Assembly: GCA_014843695.1 (NCBI GenBank)
Contig: CM026390.1
Coordinates: 54,443,294 to 54,507,293 of the forward strand
Length of the DNA: 64,000 nucleotides
Reading direction: 5' to 3'
From: Archivesica marissinica
Taxonomy: Eukaryota; Mollusca; Bivalvia; Venerida; Vesicomyidae
Positions 19,880 to 32,871 of this stretch are shown one piece after another (the stretch's first letter is position 1; every line of letters begins with the position of its first letter). Made by a program: the position numbers and the translations under genes. The notes beneath the pieces are model-generated. The model saw only the letters and a list, made by a program, of their open reading frames with translations. It was not told the origin of the DNA and searched no databases.

Positions 19880-21327
19880 CAATACTCGTGCTATGGGACT
19901 GTAACCTGAAATGTTACAACACCTCATGCTATATGGGACTGTAACCTGAAATGTTACAACACCTCATACTATATGGGACTGTAACCTGAAATGCTGCAAC
20001 ACCTCATGCTATATGGGACTGTAACCTGAAATGCTGCAACTCCTCATGCTAATTGGGACTGTAACCTGAAATGCTGCAACTCCTCATGCTAATTGGGACT
20101 GTAACCTGAAATGCTGCAACTCCTCATGCTAATTGGGACTGTAACCTGAAATACCGCAACTTCTCATACTAATTGGGACTGTAACTTGAAATACTGCAAC
20201 TCCTCATGCTATTTGGGACTTTAACCTGAAATGTTGCAAATCCTCATGCTATTTGGGACTGTAACCTGAAATGTTACAACTCCTCATGCTAGTTGGGACT
20301 GTAACCTGAAATGTTGCAAATCCTCATGCTATATGGGACTGTAACCTGAAATGTTGCAACTCCTCATGCTAAATGGGACTGTAACTTGAAATACTGCAAC
20401 TCCTCATGCTAATTGGGACTGTAACCTGAAATACTGCAACTCCTCATGCTATATGGGACTGTAACCTGAAATACTGCAACTCCTCATGCTAATTGGGACT
20501 GTAACCTGAAATGTTGCAACTTATCATGCTATATGGGACTGTAACCTGAAATGCTGCAACTCCTCATGCTACATGGGACTGTAACCTGAAATTCTGCAAC
20601 TCCTCATGCTAGATGGGACTGTAACCTGAAATGTTGCAACTCATCATGCTATTTGGGACTGTAACCTGAAATACTGCAACTCATCATGCTATATGGGACT
20701 GTAACCTGAAATGCTGCAACTCCTCATGCTATATGGGACTGTAACCTGAAATGTTGCAACTCCTCATGCTATTTGGGACTGTAACCTGAAATGCTGCAAC
20801 TCCTCATGCTATATGGGACTGTAACTTGAAATACTGCAACTCCTCATGCTAATTGGGACTGTAACCTGAAATACTGCAACTCCTCATGCTATATGGGACT
20901 GTAACCTGAAATACTGCAACTCCTCATGCTATTTGGGACTGTAGCCTGAAATGCTGCAACTCCTCATGCTATGTGGGACTGTAATCTGAAATGTTGCAAC
21001 TCCTCATGCTATATGGGACTGTAACCTGAAATGTTGCAACTCCTCATGCTATATGGGACTGTAACCTGAAATGTTGCAACTCCTCATGCTTATGGGACTG
21101 TAACCTGAAATGCTGCAACTCCTCATGCTAGTTGGGACTGTAATCTGAAATGTTGCAACTCCTCATGCTAATTGGGACTGTAACCTGAAATACTGCAACT
21201 CCTCATGCTAATTGGGACTGTAACCTGAAATGCTGCAACTCCTCATGCTATATGGGACTGTAATCTGAAATGTTGCAACTCCTCATGCTAATTGGGAGTG
21301 TAACCTGAAATGTTGCAACTCCTCATG
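19880..21327. repeat. 40-bp tandem array, about 36 copies
   Basis: The unit has TGGGACTGTAACCTGAAATG then CTGCAACTCCTCATGCTA. The two bases before TGGGAC vary (AT, AT/TT, GT, AA). A one-base loss near 21090 shifts the register. No coding signal. Confidence 0.96.
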
Positions 21328-21984
21328 TTTCCACTAGCTGTGATATCCTACCTGGGTACATGTATATTGTTAACCTTCCTTGATATTCACATTAGAAATG
21401 TGACTTCAATTCTACGAAAATAGTATCGCTGAAAATTGCATACCTTCGCGATAATTTGAAACGTGATTGCTAGGCAAGGTTAAACCATTACAAATACATA
21501 GATTAGATTATATATTTGAAGTACCAAATTCTCTAATATCTGTATCTAACAAAAGTCTAAAGTCAAAAAACATTTTATTCTCTCATTTCACATGCATACA
21601 TGAAAGAATGAGGCTTACGTTCACAAATATGTACGAGGCGTGAATAACATGATACAAGTACCTATACCTATGAAATAACAAATGATCTTATATCTCTAGT
21701 TACTTACGTACGTACGTATGCGTATGAAATACCAATTTCTCCAATATGTCGCCACGGTTCGTAGCCGCCTTATTGATGTTGGCAAATTTTTTGGACCGAC
21801 TACGAACAGTGGTACATGCCGGTCAACAGCTCAAAATGTCTATGTATGATAAAAACACTGTCCAATTTTCACCATTTTAATATTCAACATAACGGCTCCA
21901 TCAAATATGGCCAACTGTATGTAAATTTATCTCTATTAAATTATGTGGTAATTAACAAATTATATTCAGCATAACAGCTCCAAT
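21328..21984. other. Unique spacer with a precursor-like copy of the next array unit
   Basis: No gene seen. ATAACGGCTCCATCAAATAT at about 21890 resembles the array edge ATAACAGCTCCAATCAAATA near 21970, so the 24-bp array may have arisen next to a short local duplication. Confidence 0.45.
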
Positions 21985-22324
21985 CAAATATAGCAAAGTT
22001 TGCATTGTCAAATATAGCAAAGTTTGCATTGTCAAATACAGCAAAGTTTGCATTGTCAAATATAGCAAAGTTTGCATTGTCAAATACAGCAAAGTTTGCA
22101 TTGTCAAATACAGCAAAGTTTGCATTGTCAAATATAGCAAAGTTTGCATTGTCAAATATAGCAAAGTTTGCATTGTCAAATACAGCAAAGTTTGCATTGT
22201 CAAATATAGCAAAGTTTGCATTGTCAAATACAGCAAAGTTTGCATTGTCAAATATAGCAAAGTTTGCATTGTCAAATATAGCAAAGTTTGCATTGTCAAA
22301 TACAGCAAAGTTTGCATTGTCAAA
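21985..22324. repeat. 24-bp tandem array, 14 copies
   Basis: Unit CAAATATAGCAAAGTTTGCA plus TTGT, with TATAG or TACAG variants. Because 24 is a multiple of three, both strands stay open for over 100 codons of 8-residue repeats. No start context, splice sites or homology support translation. Confidence 0.95.
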
Positions 22325-22370
22325 CATAATATAATATATAATGTATAATCAGTATACAGTCACATCTGTG

Positions 22371-22616
22371 TTAACCCTTTCAACCCCACAGGCCTCTAAA
22401 TAGGCTTATGAAAAGTGTAGATCCAGATGAGCCAGCTCATGACGAGCCGTCTCATCAGGATCTGCACTTTTTTGCCAGTAATAATTATTACTATTTTTAG
22501 ATAAAATTACCCATTTTGATAAATGAACTGGTCCAAAGGTAATTTTCTTATTAATTTATTGGTCTGAAAATATCATGGACCAGTCCATGTCAGTTACTTG
22601 GGGTTGAATGGGTTAA
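22371..22616 (-). mobile_element. Full palindromic TTAA MITE (family 1), minus orientation
   Basis: TTAACCCTTTCAACCCCACA to CTTGGGGTTGAATGGGTTAA, with the central foldback GAGCCAGCTCATGACGAGCC. Same family as at 8191. It starts 46 bp after the 24-bp array. Confidence 0.85.
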
Positions 22617-23280
22617 GGGAAGTTACAATTTTGGCTTCTTATGGCAGGTGTCCCCTTAATGCAGGTGTGGATCATCCGGATGTGGGGCGGCCACCAATTA
22701 TCAATTAACTCCTACATGTCCTTGTGTAACATAATTCTGGCAGTCGGAAATCCTTTAATTCAGGCTGCGATGTAACACAAATGAACATCTTTTATTCACA
22801 TAAACTATACAGTTTCGAGTGACTAAATATACATTATACGACATAAGCATATAATTATGGCAAGAAATGGAGGTTATAATTATTGCAATACATAATTATA
22901 GGGATGAACTATAGTAGAAATTTACTTGATCGAAATCTTAAAATTTTGTAAAATAAAATGTAAACAAAATGACACATAATGATATACTGTATTTCATTTC
23001 CTCACCAATATAAGTACCATTGCAACCGAAAATGAAATATAAAAAACAAAATAGACAGATTTAGAATTAATTAAAAACTTAGTCGATGATCCAGATCTGT
23101 AAGCGATACAGATTCCATATTAATTCATATGTAGGGAATAAGATTTGTAGATAGATGAAACAGACATAACAAAGTCTGCTTCCAAGAAGTGTATCACAGA
23201 GTAGCCGGTCCAGTGATCGGGTCACTCCCTACCTACAAGGCTCCCATGTGACACGTGCTCGGAATATACTCCATTTGACT
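22617..23280. other. Unique spacer, no feature seen
   Basis: AT-rich interval without recognised exon, SINE or array. Confidence 0.45.
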
Positions 23281-23580
23281 GATACACAAATACTATTCTC
23301 AACACAGTTTGATACACAAATACTATTCTCAACACAGACTGATACACAAATACTATTCTCAACACAGACTGATACACAAATACTATTCTCAACACAGACT
23401 GATACACAAATGCTATTCTCAACACAGACTGATACACAAATACTATTCTCAACACAGTTTGATACACAAATACTATTCTCAACACAGACTGATACACAAA
23501 TACTATTCTCAACACAGTTTGATACACAAATACTATTCTCAACACAGTTTGATACACAAATAATATTCTCAACACAGACT
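23281..23580. repeat. 30-bp tandem array, 10 copies
   Basis: Unit GATACACAAATACTATTCTC plus AACACAGACT or AACACAGTTT. The ACT and TTT forms interleave without a strict pattern. The apparent ORFs of about 120 codons on both strands come from the 30-bp period. Confidence 0.95.
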
Positions 23581-23715
23581 ATCATATGCAAGGGCTATCA
23601 TATATCAAGTATTGTCTAACTAATTAATGTTAAATAGGAATAACCGCTTAATCAGTTTAGTTTGAACTAAGCGTTGATAAACATTCATTTTAACTGCAGA
23701 AAAATAATGATCACT

Positions 23716-23915
23716 TTAACCCTTTCCTTCATAGAGATTTAGGTTAATATACTATTATATCTCCATACAAACGACAACCATTTAACCCTTTCCTTCATAG
23801 AGATTTAGGTTAACATACTATTATATCCCATACAAACGACAACCATTTAACCCTTTCCTTCATAGAGGTTTAGGTTAATATACTATTATATCTCCATACA
23901 AACGACAGCCATTTA
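23716..23915. repeat. Three tandem copies of a 65-66-bp unit
   Basis: Each begins TTAACCCTTTCCTTCATAGA and ends ACAAACGACAACCATT. The unit opens with the TTAACCCTTTC motif seen at MITE ends, but I found no matching inverted end. Confidence 0.88.
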
Positions 23916-24390
23916 GCTAGACATAAGTTTTCACAATTATAATTGGTTTCTAACACTTACTTCCATCATATTACTGTCCACCGAAGCTTCAGGCAGAGAT
24001 ACATACACAATGAGTGTAATCTATTCATGTCTAAGTTTGTTTGTTAATATTATGAATGTAGTAACTTTTCCGAAAACCCAGTACCTTTTCATAAATTATG
24101 AATGTAATAACTTTTCTGAAAACCATACCTTTCCATAAATTATGAATGAATGTGTGACCCTGACTGATTCTGTGGAACAATCTAGTTGTGATGACATTGG
24201 TGTTTACTCGCTATTTACATTGTATTCCCCATTGTGTTTCAAGGTAATTCATTTAGCGCTAATCATTCCAATGGACATTTATGAGACTGAACCATGCCAA
24301 TCAGTAAATTATATATGGTCAGGGATAGATTTCAGTAAATCATGCCGCAACTCTTAACATTTTTGAAGTCTGTAAATTCCCATATGGATG
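23916..24390. other. Unique spacer with a short direct duplication
   Basis: An imperfect repeat TTCATAAATTATGAATGTA is present near 24050-24145. The 71-codon plus-strand ORF at 24142 has a GTAATT donor-like site after it but no acceptor before it, so it is not called an exon. Confidence 0.45.
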
Positions 24391-24663
24391 TGTTTTACGT
24401 TTATTTATCATCGCTACTGGTTGCCCATATGAGCGACGCCTTTATTATTATTTAGATTAGTCATTTTAGATTTTTGGAAGATAGTGCAATGATACAGACA
24501 GAGACCCATTCCAGAGTCTCCTCTGATGTATTGCATCGACACGAGACCTCGGTTTAAAATCCCATCTGAAAGACTGATAATTTTATTAGGGTCAGACGGG
24601 GGATCGAACCTGCGATCCCTGAATTACCAGTCAAACGTGTTAACCACTGGACTACAGATTCAG
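24391..24663 (-). mobile_element. SINE family B, minus strand
   Basis: Reading plus, it runs from the tail TTTTACGTTTATTTATCATC, with GTTGCCCATATGAGCGACG, to the head complement GGGATCGAACCTGCGATCCC and GGACTACAGATTCAG. The tRNA-like head is degraded (GAATTACCAGTCAAACG). Confidence 0.87.
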
Positions 24664-25044
24664 AGTGGGGCATCCAGAGGACGAAGTCAGGGTCCCTAGG
24701 CTATTTCGCCCACATCACCCTCTAAAATGATCCCTAAATAGAATGCAATCGGGACTTCATCCAATGTCAGGCTTGTACTATTTTCAAGTCTCACATTTTC
24801 AACATTAAAGTTTCTATGATTTAAATTGTATTATTGGTGAAATATTGTTTAAAAAATGTTTAATATTTTATACAATAAACCACTGTTACATAATATCTCC
24901 ATTTAACAACCATAATTATACTTATAAGTACCAAATTATCATATATCTCCACTTATTTTGTAGGACTATTTAGTATCAACCTATAGTATATAGTACACGT
25001 TCACCCTCGCCAGTTACTCTATATTCTCTGTTGTATATTTCCAG

Positions 25045-25165
25045 GCAATCCGTGTGTTTTGCCTGGTACGGGATTTATCCCTGTCCTTGCTGCAGCTAGA
25101 GGAAACCCAACTACCTCTCACCAAGGATCGGGATTGTGTCAAGATAGACAATGTACTGGATCTTA
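25045..25165 (+). CDS. CLEC16A: Internal exon of a CLEC16A (ema) homologue
   Basis: 121-bp exon bounded by the acceptor TTGTATATTTCCAG (AG at 25043-25044) and the donor GTAAGT (25166). The frame starting at its first base (phase 0) is open and gives AIRVFCLVRDLSLSLLQL, then EETQLPLTKDRDCVKI and DNVLDL, leaving one extra base (phase 1). The next exon completes it as LDLNNSDLIACTV, a motif run I recognise from the C-terminal half of CLEC16A. The family works on endosomal membranes in autophagy and mitophagy (Drosophila ema, vertebrate CLEC16A, which partners the E3 ligase RNF41/Nrdp1). The other two frames meet stops. The preceding exon was not found in the window. Identification is from memory of the family, strengthened by phase continuity over three exons. 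Confidence 0.75.
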
Positions 25166-25268
25166 GTAAGTCACTTTCTTGTTTAACCTTTAACCTTCAC
25201 CCCTAATGTTCGACCTTGGTTTCATTGCAGAAATTGTGTCCATATTATATACATGTATGGTAGGTATT

Positions 25269-25490
25269 GTGGCGTCCGTGGTCTAGTGGTAAAGCGTCGG
25301 ATTTGGAATCGAACGGTCCCGGGTTCGATACTCGGTCAGGCCACGTATGTAGTGCCATTGAGCAAGGCACCTCACACACACATTGCTTAGTACTGGTTAA
25401 TCGCTTAGGTCGGCTAAGCCTGTCCAGGAAAACATGTCTAAGTCCCCGTGAGGGGTTTGACATTAAAGGAACATCATACATAGGTATTAT
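25269..25490 (+). mobile_element. tRNA-derived SINE, family E, with 8-bp target duplication
   Basis: The head GTGGCGTCCGTGGTCTAGTG (A box) and CCGGGTTCGATACTCGGTC (B box) are tRNA-like. The body contains GCTTAGTACTGGTTAATCGC. It ends TTTGACATTAAAGGAACATC. TAGGTATT flanks it at 25261-25268 and 25491-25498. A second, inverted copy is at 51042. The 31-bp array starts 58 bp downstream. Confidence 0.87.
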
Positions 25491-25548
25491 TATGTACGTA
25501 GCCTGTATATTCAAGAATTCATATACTAGTTGTAGTATTTCCAATACT

Positions 25549-28500
25549 GTACACTTGGGTATACCTGGATATACAGACGGTACACTTGGGTATACCTGGA
25601 TATACAGACGGTACACTTGGGTATACCTGGATATACAGATGGTACACTTGGGTATACCTGGATATACAGATGGTACACTTGGGTATACCTGGATATACAG
25701 ACGGTACACTTGCGTATACCTGGATATACAGATGGTACACTTGGGTATACCTGGATATACAGATGGTACACTTGGGTATACCTGGATATACAGACAGTAC
25801 ACTTGGGTATACTTGGATATACAGACGGTACACTTGGGTATACTTGGATATACAGACGGTACACTTGGGTATACTTGGATATAGAGACGGTACACTTGGG
25901 TATACCTGGATATACAAACGGTACACTTGGATATACAGATGGTACACTTGGGTATACCTGGATATACAGATGGTACACTTGGGTATACCTGGATATACAG
26001 ACGGTACACTTGCGTATACCTGGATATACAGACGGTACACTTGGGTATACCTGGATATACAGACGGTACACTTGGGTATACCTGGATATACAGATGGTAC
26101 ACTTGGGTATACTTGGATATACAGACGGTACACTTGGGTATACTTGGATATAGAGACGGTACACTTGGGTATACCTGGATATACAAACGGTACACTTGGG
26201 TATACTTGGATATACAGATGGTACACTTGGGTATACTTGGATATACAGATGGTACACTTGGGTATACTTGGATATACAGATGGTACACTTGGGTATACCT
26301 GGATATACAGATGGTACACTTGGGTATACCTGGATATACAGATGGTACACTTGGGTATACATCGATATACAGAGGGTACACTTGGGTATACCTGGATATA
26401 CAGATGGTACACTTGGGTATACCTGGATATACAGATGGTACACTTGGGTATACATCGATATACAGACGGTACACTTGGGTATACCTGGATATACAGATGG
26501 TACACTTGGGTATACCTGGATATACAGACATACACTTGGGTATACTGGGATACCCCAACTGTACACTTGCGTATACCTGGATATACAGACGGTACACTTG
26601 GGTATACCTGGATATACAGACGGTACACTTGGGTATACTGGGATACCCCAACTGTACACTTGCGTATACCTGGATATACAGACGGTACACTTGTGTATAC
26701 CTGGATATACAGACGGTACACTTGGGTATACTTGGATATACAGATGGTACACTTGGGTATACCTGGATATACAGACGGTACACTTGGGTATACCTGGATA
26801 TACAGACGGTACACTTGGGTATACCGGGATACACAAACTGTACACTCGAGTATTCTGGGATACACAAACTGTACACTCTGGTATACTGGGATACACACAC
26901 TGTACACTTGGGTATACTGGGATACACAAACTGTACACTCAAGTATACTGGGATACACAAACTGTACACTCGAGTATTCTGGGATACACAAACTGTACAC
27001 TCTGGTATACTGGGATACACAAACTGTACACTCAAGTATACTGGGATACACAAACTGTACACTCGAGTATTCTGGGATACACAAACTGTACACTCTGGTA
27101 TACTGGGATACACAAACTGTACACTCTGGTATACTGGGATACACAAACTGTACACTCAAGTATACTGGGATACACAAACTTTACACTTGGGTATACTGGG
27201 ATACACAAACTGTACACTCAAGTATACTGGGATACACAAACTGTACACTCGGGTATACTGAGATACACAAACTATACACTTGGGTATACTGAGATACACA
27301 AACTATACACTTGGGTATACTGGGATACACAAACTGTACACTCGGGTATACTGAGATACACAAACTATACACTTGGGTATACTGGGATACACAAACTGTA
27401 CACTCGGATATACCTGTATATACAGACTGTACACTCCAGTATACTGGGATACACAGACTGTACACCCGAGTGTACTGGGATACACAAATGGTACACTCGG
27501 GTATCCTGGGATACACAGACAGTACACTCGGGTATACTGGGATACACAGACAGTACACTTGGGTATAATGGGATACACATAGTGTACACTTGGGTATCCT
27601 GGGATACACATATTGTACACTCGGGTATCCTGGGATACACAGACAGTACACTCGGGTATACTGGGATACACATATTGTACACTCAGGTATCCTGGGATAC
27701 ACAGACAGTACACTCAGGTATCCTGGGATACACATATTGTACACTCAGGTATCCTGGGATACACAGACAGTACACTCGGGTATACTGGGATACACATATT
27801 GTACACTCAGGTATCCTGGGATACACAGACAGTACACTCAGGTATCCTGGGATACACATATTGTACACTCAGGTATCCTGGGATACACATATTGTACACT
27901 CAGGTATACTGGGATACACATACAGTACACTTGGGTATCCTGGGATACACAGATTGTACACTCAGGTATCCTGGGATACACAGACAGTACACTCGGGTAT
28001 ACTGGGATACACATATTGTACACTCAGGTATCCTGGGATACACAGACAGTACACTCAGGTATCCTGGGATACACATATTGTACACTCAGGTATCCTGGGA
28101 TACACATATTGTACACTCAGGTATACTGGGATACACATACAGTACACTTGGGTATCCTGGGATACACAGATTGTACACTCAGGTATCCTGGGATACACAG
28201 ACAGTACACTCGGGTATACTGGGATACACATATTGTACACTCAGGTATCCTGGGATACACAGACAGTACACTCAGGTATCCTGGGATACACATATTGTAC
28301 ACTCAGGTATCCTGGGATACACAGACAGTACACACGGGTATACTGGGATACACATATTGTACACTCAGGTATCCTGGGATACACAGACAGTACACTCAGG
28401 TATCCTGGGATACACATATTGTACACTCGGGTATCCTGGGATACACAGACTGTACACTCGGGTATACTGGGATACACAGACAGTACACTCAGGTATACTG

Positions 28501-29385
28501 GGATACACAGACAGTACACTCGGGTATCCTGGGATATTAATCTACACATATTGTACACTCGGGTATCCTGGGATACACAGATAGTACACTCTGGTATACT
28601 GGGATACACATATTGTACACTCGGGTATCCTGGGATACACATATTGTACACTCGGGTATACTGGGATACACATATTGTACACTCGGGTATACTGGGATAC
28701 ACATATTATACACTCGGGTATCCTGGGATACACAGATTGTACACTCGGGTATACTGGGATACACAGATTGTACACTCAGGTATCCTGGGATACACAGACA
28801 GTACACTCGGGTATACTGAGATACACAGACAGTACACTCGGGTATACTGAGATACACATACAGTACACTCAGGTATACTGGGATACACAGACAGTACACT
28901 CGGGTATACTGGGATACACAGACAGTACACTCGGGTATACTGGGATACACAGACAGTACACTCAGGTATACTGGGATACACAGACAGTACACTCGGGTAT
29001 ACTGGGATACACAGACAGTACACTCGGGTATACTGAGATACACAGACAGTACACTCGGGTATACTGGGATACACAGACAGTACACTCGGGTATACTGGGA
29101 TACACAGACAGTACACTCGGGTATACTGGGATACACAGACAGTACACTCGGGTATACTGGGATACACAGACAGTACACTCGGGTATACTGAGATACACAG
29201 ACAGTACACTCGGGTATACTGGGATACACAGACAGTACACTCGGGTATACTGGGATACACAGACAGTACACTCGGGTATACTGGGATACACAGACAGTAC
29301 ACTCGGGTATACTGGGATACACAGACAGTACACTCGGGTATACTGGGATACACAGACAGTACACTCGGGTATACTGGGATACACT
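25549..29385. repeat. 31-bp tandem array, about 124 copies, three sequence domains
   Basis: Unit GTACACTTGGGTATACCTGG plus ATATACAGACG. From 25549 to about 26820 units have CCTGGATATACAGA(C/T)G. To about 27400 they read CTGGGATACACAAACT. To 29385 they alternate GGGATACACATATT and GGGATACACAGACA, ending in a homogenised run of CAGACAGTACACTCGGGTAT. Since 31 is not a multiple of three and lacks stops, five or more frames stay open for hundreds of codons. These ORFs (up to 884 codons) are artefacts. Confidence 0.97.
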
Positions 29386-29587
29386 GTGTATATGGGACCA
29401 GGAAAGATAGACCACATACATGATATACATACTCTCTACCCTCCCGTATATGGCACCAGAAGGTAGACCATACATACACTCTATACTATTGTGTCCTTTT
29501 CTTACTTCAAGGAATGTTGCCCTTCATCCAGCAGTCATCATTCAGTGTCCACAGTGTCCTCATTAGCATCATGTGAGCAATCAGAAT
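29386..29587. other. Spacer between the 31-bp and 26-bp arrays
   Basis: An inexact duplication GTATATGGGACCAG / GTATATGGCACCAG with AGGTAGACCA / AGATAGACCA is present. No exon is recognised. Confidence 0.5.
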
Positions 29588-31447
29588 GCAACATGCACAT
29601 CCAATGTACACCACCAACATACACATCCAATGTACACAACCCACAACCAACATACACATCCAATGTACACAACCAACATACACATCCAATGTACACAACC
29701 AACATGCACATCCAATGTACACAACCAACATACACATCCAATGTACACAACCAACATACACATCCAATGTGCACAACCAACATACACATCCAATGTACAC
29801 AACCAACATACACATCCAATGTACACAACCAACAACCAACATACACATCCAATGTACACAACCAACATATACATCCAATGTACACAACCAACATGCACAT
29901 CCAATGTACACAACCAACATGCACATCCAATGTACACAACCAACATATACATCCAATGTACACAACCAACATATACATCCAATGTACACAACCAACATGC
30001 ACATCCAATGTACACAACCAACATACACATCCAATGTACACAACCAACATACACATCCAATGTGCACAACACACAACATACACATCCAATGTACACAACC
30101 AACATACACATCCAATGTGCACAACCAACATACACATCCAATGTGCACAACCAACATACAACATCCAATGTACACAACCAACATACACATCCAATGTACA
30201 CAACCAACATACACATCCAATGTGCACAACCAACATACACATCCAATGTACACAACCAACATACACATCCAATGTACACAACCAACATACACATCCAATG
30301 TGCACAACCAACATATACATCCAATGTACACAACCAACATATACATCCAATGACACAACCAACATACATGTCCAATGTACACAACCAACATACACATCCA
30401 ATGTACACAACCAACATACACATCCAATGTACACAACCAGAATGCACATCCAATGTACACAACCAACATACACATCCAATGTACACAACCAACATACACA
30501 TCCAATGTACACAACCAGAATGCACATCCAATGTACACAACCAACATACACATCCAATGTACACAACCAACATACACATCCAATGTACACAACCAGAATG
30601 CACATCCAATGTACACAACCAACATACACATCCAATGTACACAACCAACATACACATCCAATGTACACAACCAGAATGCACATCCAATGTACACAACCAA
30701 CATACACATCCAATGTACACAACCAACATACACATCCAATGTACACAACCAGCATGCACATCCAATGTACATAACCAACATGCATTTCCAATGTACACAA
30801 CCAACATACACATCCAATGTACACAACCAACATACACATCCAATGTACACAACCAACATATACATCCAATGTACACAACCAACATACACATCCAATGTAC
30901 ACAACCAGCATGTACATCCAATGTACACAACCAGAATGCACATCCAATGTACATAACCAACATACACATCCAATGTACACAACCAACATACACATCCAAT
31001 GTACACAACCAACATACACATCCAATGTACACAAGCAACATGCATTTCCAATGTACACAACCAACATACACATCCAATGTACACAACCAACATACACATC
31101 CAATGTACACAACCAACATGCATTTCCAATGTACACAACCAACATACACATCCAATGTACACAACCAACAACCAACATACACATCCAATGTACACAACCA
31201 ACATATACATCCAATGTACACAACCAACATGCACATCCAATGTACACAACCAACATGCACATCCAATGTACACAAACAGCATACATATCCAATGTACACA
31301 ACCAACATACTCATCCAATGTACACAACCAACATGCACATCCAATGTACACAACCAACATGCATATCCAATGTACACAACCAACATGCACATCCAATGTA
31401 CACAACCAACATACACATCCAATGTACACAACCAACATACACATCCA
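29588..31447. repeat. 26-bp tandem array, about 71 copies
   Basis: Unit AACCAACATACACATCCAAT plus GTACAC, with variants CATGCACATCC, CATATACATCC, CAGAATGCACATCC and CATGCATTTCC. Between about 30420 and 30740 an AGAATG unit recurs every third copy, a 78-bp higher-order period. All very long ORFs here are repeat artefacts. Confidence 0.97.
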
Positions 31448-31871
31448 GTCTGGGTTTCATGTCAGCCTGGGTTTCATGTCAGTCTGGGTTTCATGTCTGC
31501 CTGGGTTTCATGTCTGTCTGTGTTTCATGTCTGCCTGGGTTTCATGTCAGTCTGGGTTTCATGTCTGCCTGGGTTTCATGTCAGTCTGGGTTTCATGTCT
31601 GCCTGGGTTTCATGTCAGTCTGGGTTTCATGTCTGCCTGGGTTTCATGTCAGTCTGGGTTTCATGTCTGCCTGGGTTTCATGTCAGTCTGGGTTTCATGT
31701 CAGTCTGGGTTTCATGTCTGCCTGGGTTTCATGTCTGCCTGGGTTTCATGTCTGCCTGGGTTTCATGTCAGTCTGGGTTTCATGTCAGCCTGGGTTTCAT
31801 GTCAGTCTGGGTTTCATGTCAGCCTGGGCTTCATGTCAGTCTGGGTTTCATGTCAGTCTGGGTTTCATGTA
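31448..31871. repeat. 17-bp tandem array, about 25 copies, fused to the 26-bp array
   Basis: Unit CTGGGTTTCATGTCAGT or CTGGGTTTCATGTCTGC. The last 26-bp unit runs straight into it (CACATCCAGTCTGGGTTTC), so the two arrays share a junction with no spacer. Confidence 0.96.
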
Positions 31872-31910
31872 ATGGTTACCTTGTACAAACACATTTGGTT
31901 TACTAAGAAT

Positions 31911-31972
31911 TGTTCATATCACATAAAGAACATCAGTTTACATTCATATCACATAAAGAACATCAGTTTACA
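31911..31972. repeat. 31-bp unit repeated twice
   Basis: TTCATATCACATAAAGAACA plus TCAGTTTACA occurs twice in tandem. Confidence 0.85.
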
Positions 31973-32186
31973 GGTGATATGTATCTGTAGACATATCTCT
32001 ATATCTCACATTATAGATTGAAGATATGAGTTATAGAATTCAATTCCAAATAGAGTAAAACTCCTTCAATCCGGAACCCTGTAAAAACGTGTGTAGTTAT
32101 ATTTATGTTCAATAGTGAAATACTGCAATCGTATACAGCGGCAGTAATGCTGTTAAAATGATTATTATTATGTTGTGGTTGTTTGT

Positions 32187-32247
32187 AATGATGATGATGA
32201 TGATGATGATGATGGTGGTAGTTATGATGAGGATCACGATGATGATT
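32187..32247. repeat. Imperfect GAT microsatellite
   Basis: Eight uninterrupted ATG/GAT triplets, then GGTGGTAGTTATGATGAGG and more GATGATGAT. Confidence 0.9.
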
Positions 32248-32580
32248 TAATTATACTTGTCTCAAATTACATAAATTCTATATACACTGTGTACTATGTT
32301 ATGTATTAACAATGCCCATTTGCAGTATTCTCTGGTAGTGGAACATTAAAGGTGTCTCATCAGTCAGAAATGGCTGGCCCTTTCAATAGAGGTGACACTA
32401 TAATAAACAAACACTACTTTACACACCCACATTTATATATTGTAATAGGTGTTGGAGTATTTTATATAGGGTTAATCTAGATACGGAAACTCAATTCAGC
32501 AATGTGTTTAAATTGCACAATTCCTAAAAGCTTTTATTGAAACATTTTATCATTACAGGGAAAAATTACCATAGCTAACT
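32248..32580. other. Unique spacer, no feature seen
   Basis: CCCATTTGCAG near 32325 resembles an acceptor, but the following ORF has no convincing donor, and the flanking host exons already join in phase. Confidence 0.45.
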
Positions 32581-32827
32581 TAGTTTAATCGTTATTTATT
32601 TTACGATTGCGAAGCAAGTTCTAACAACTTATATTAATCACTCTCGTTGGCGCGGATGAAAGCTTAATGTGGTCATTGGTGTGGGAGGAAACCGGAGTAC
32701 CCGGAGAAAAACCCACCTGTCCGATCTTGTGACAACCGTACCATGTCACGTACTTCCCGGTCCGAGGATCAAACCCGGTTTGCATTGGTGAGAAGCGAGC
32801 GCGCTAACCACTGCGCTAATCGGACAG
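32581..32827 (-). mobile_element. tRNA-derived SINE, family C, minus strand
   Basis: On the minus strand: head CTGTCCGATTAGCGCAGTGG, loop region TCGCTTCTCACC (anticodon-like CTC, Glu type), B box GGTTTGATCCTCGG. The body includes CTCCGGTTTCCTCCCACACC. The tail is AGAGTGATTAATATAAGTTG and TTAGAACTTGCTTCGCAATC. Confidence 0.87.
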
Positions 32828-32871
32828 CTACTACAACTAATCCCTTGGTGGATAATATATGCCATGTTTCA

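Noticed and set aside
24142..24357. A possible upstream host exon (71-codon ORF followed by GTAATT)
   Set aside because: No acceptor precedes it and the translation does not resemble the host gene family as I know it.
26196..28850. An 884-codon ORF and many other ORFs over 400 codons in the 31-, 26-, 37- and 28-bp arrays
   Set aside because: The units lack stops in all or most frames, so ORFs open on both strands at once and simply trace the period. There is no splice context or domain.
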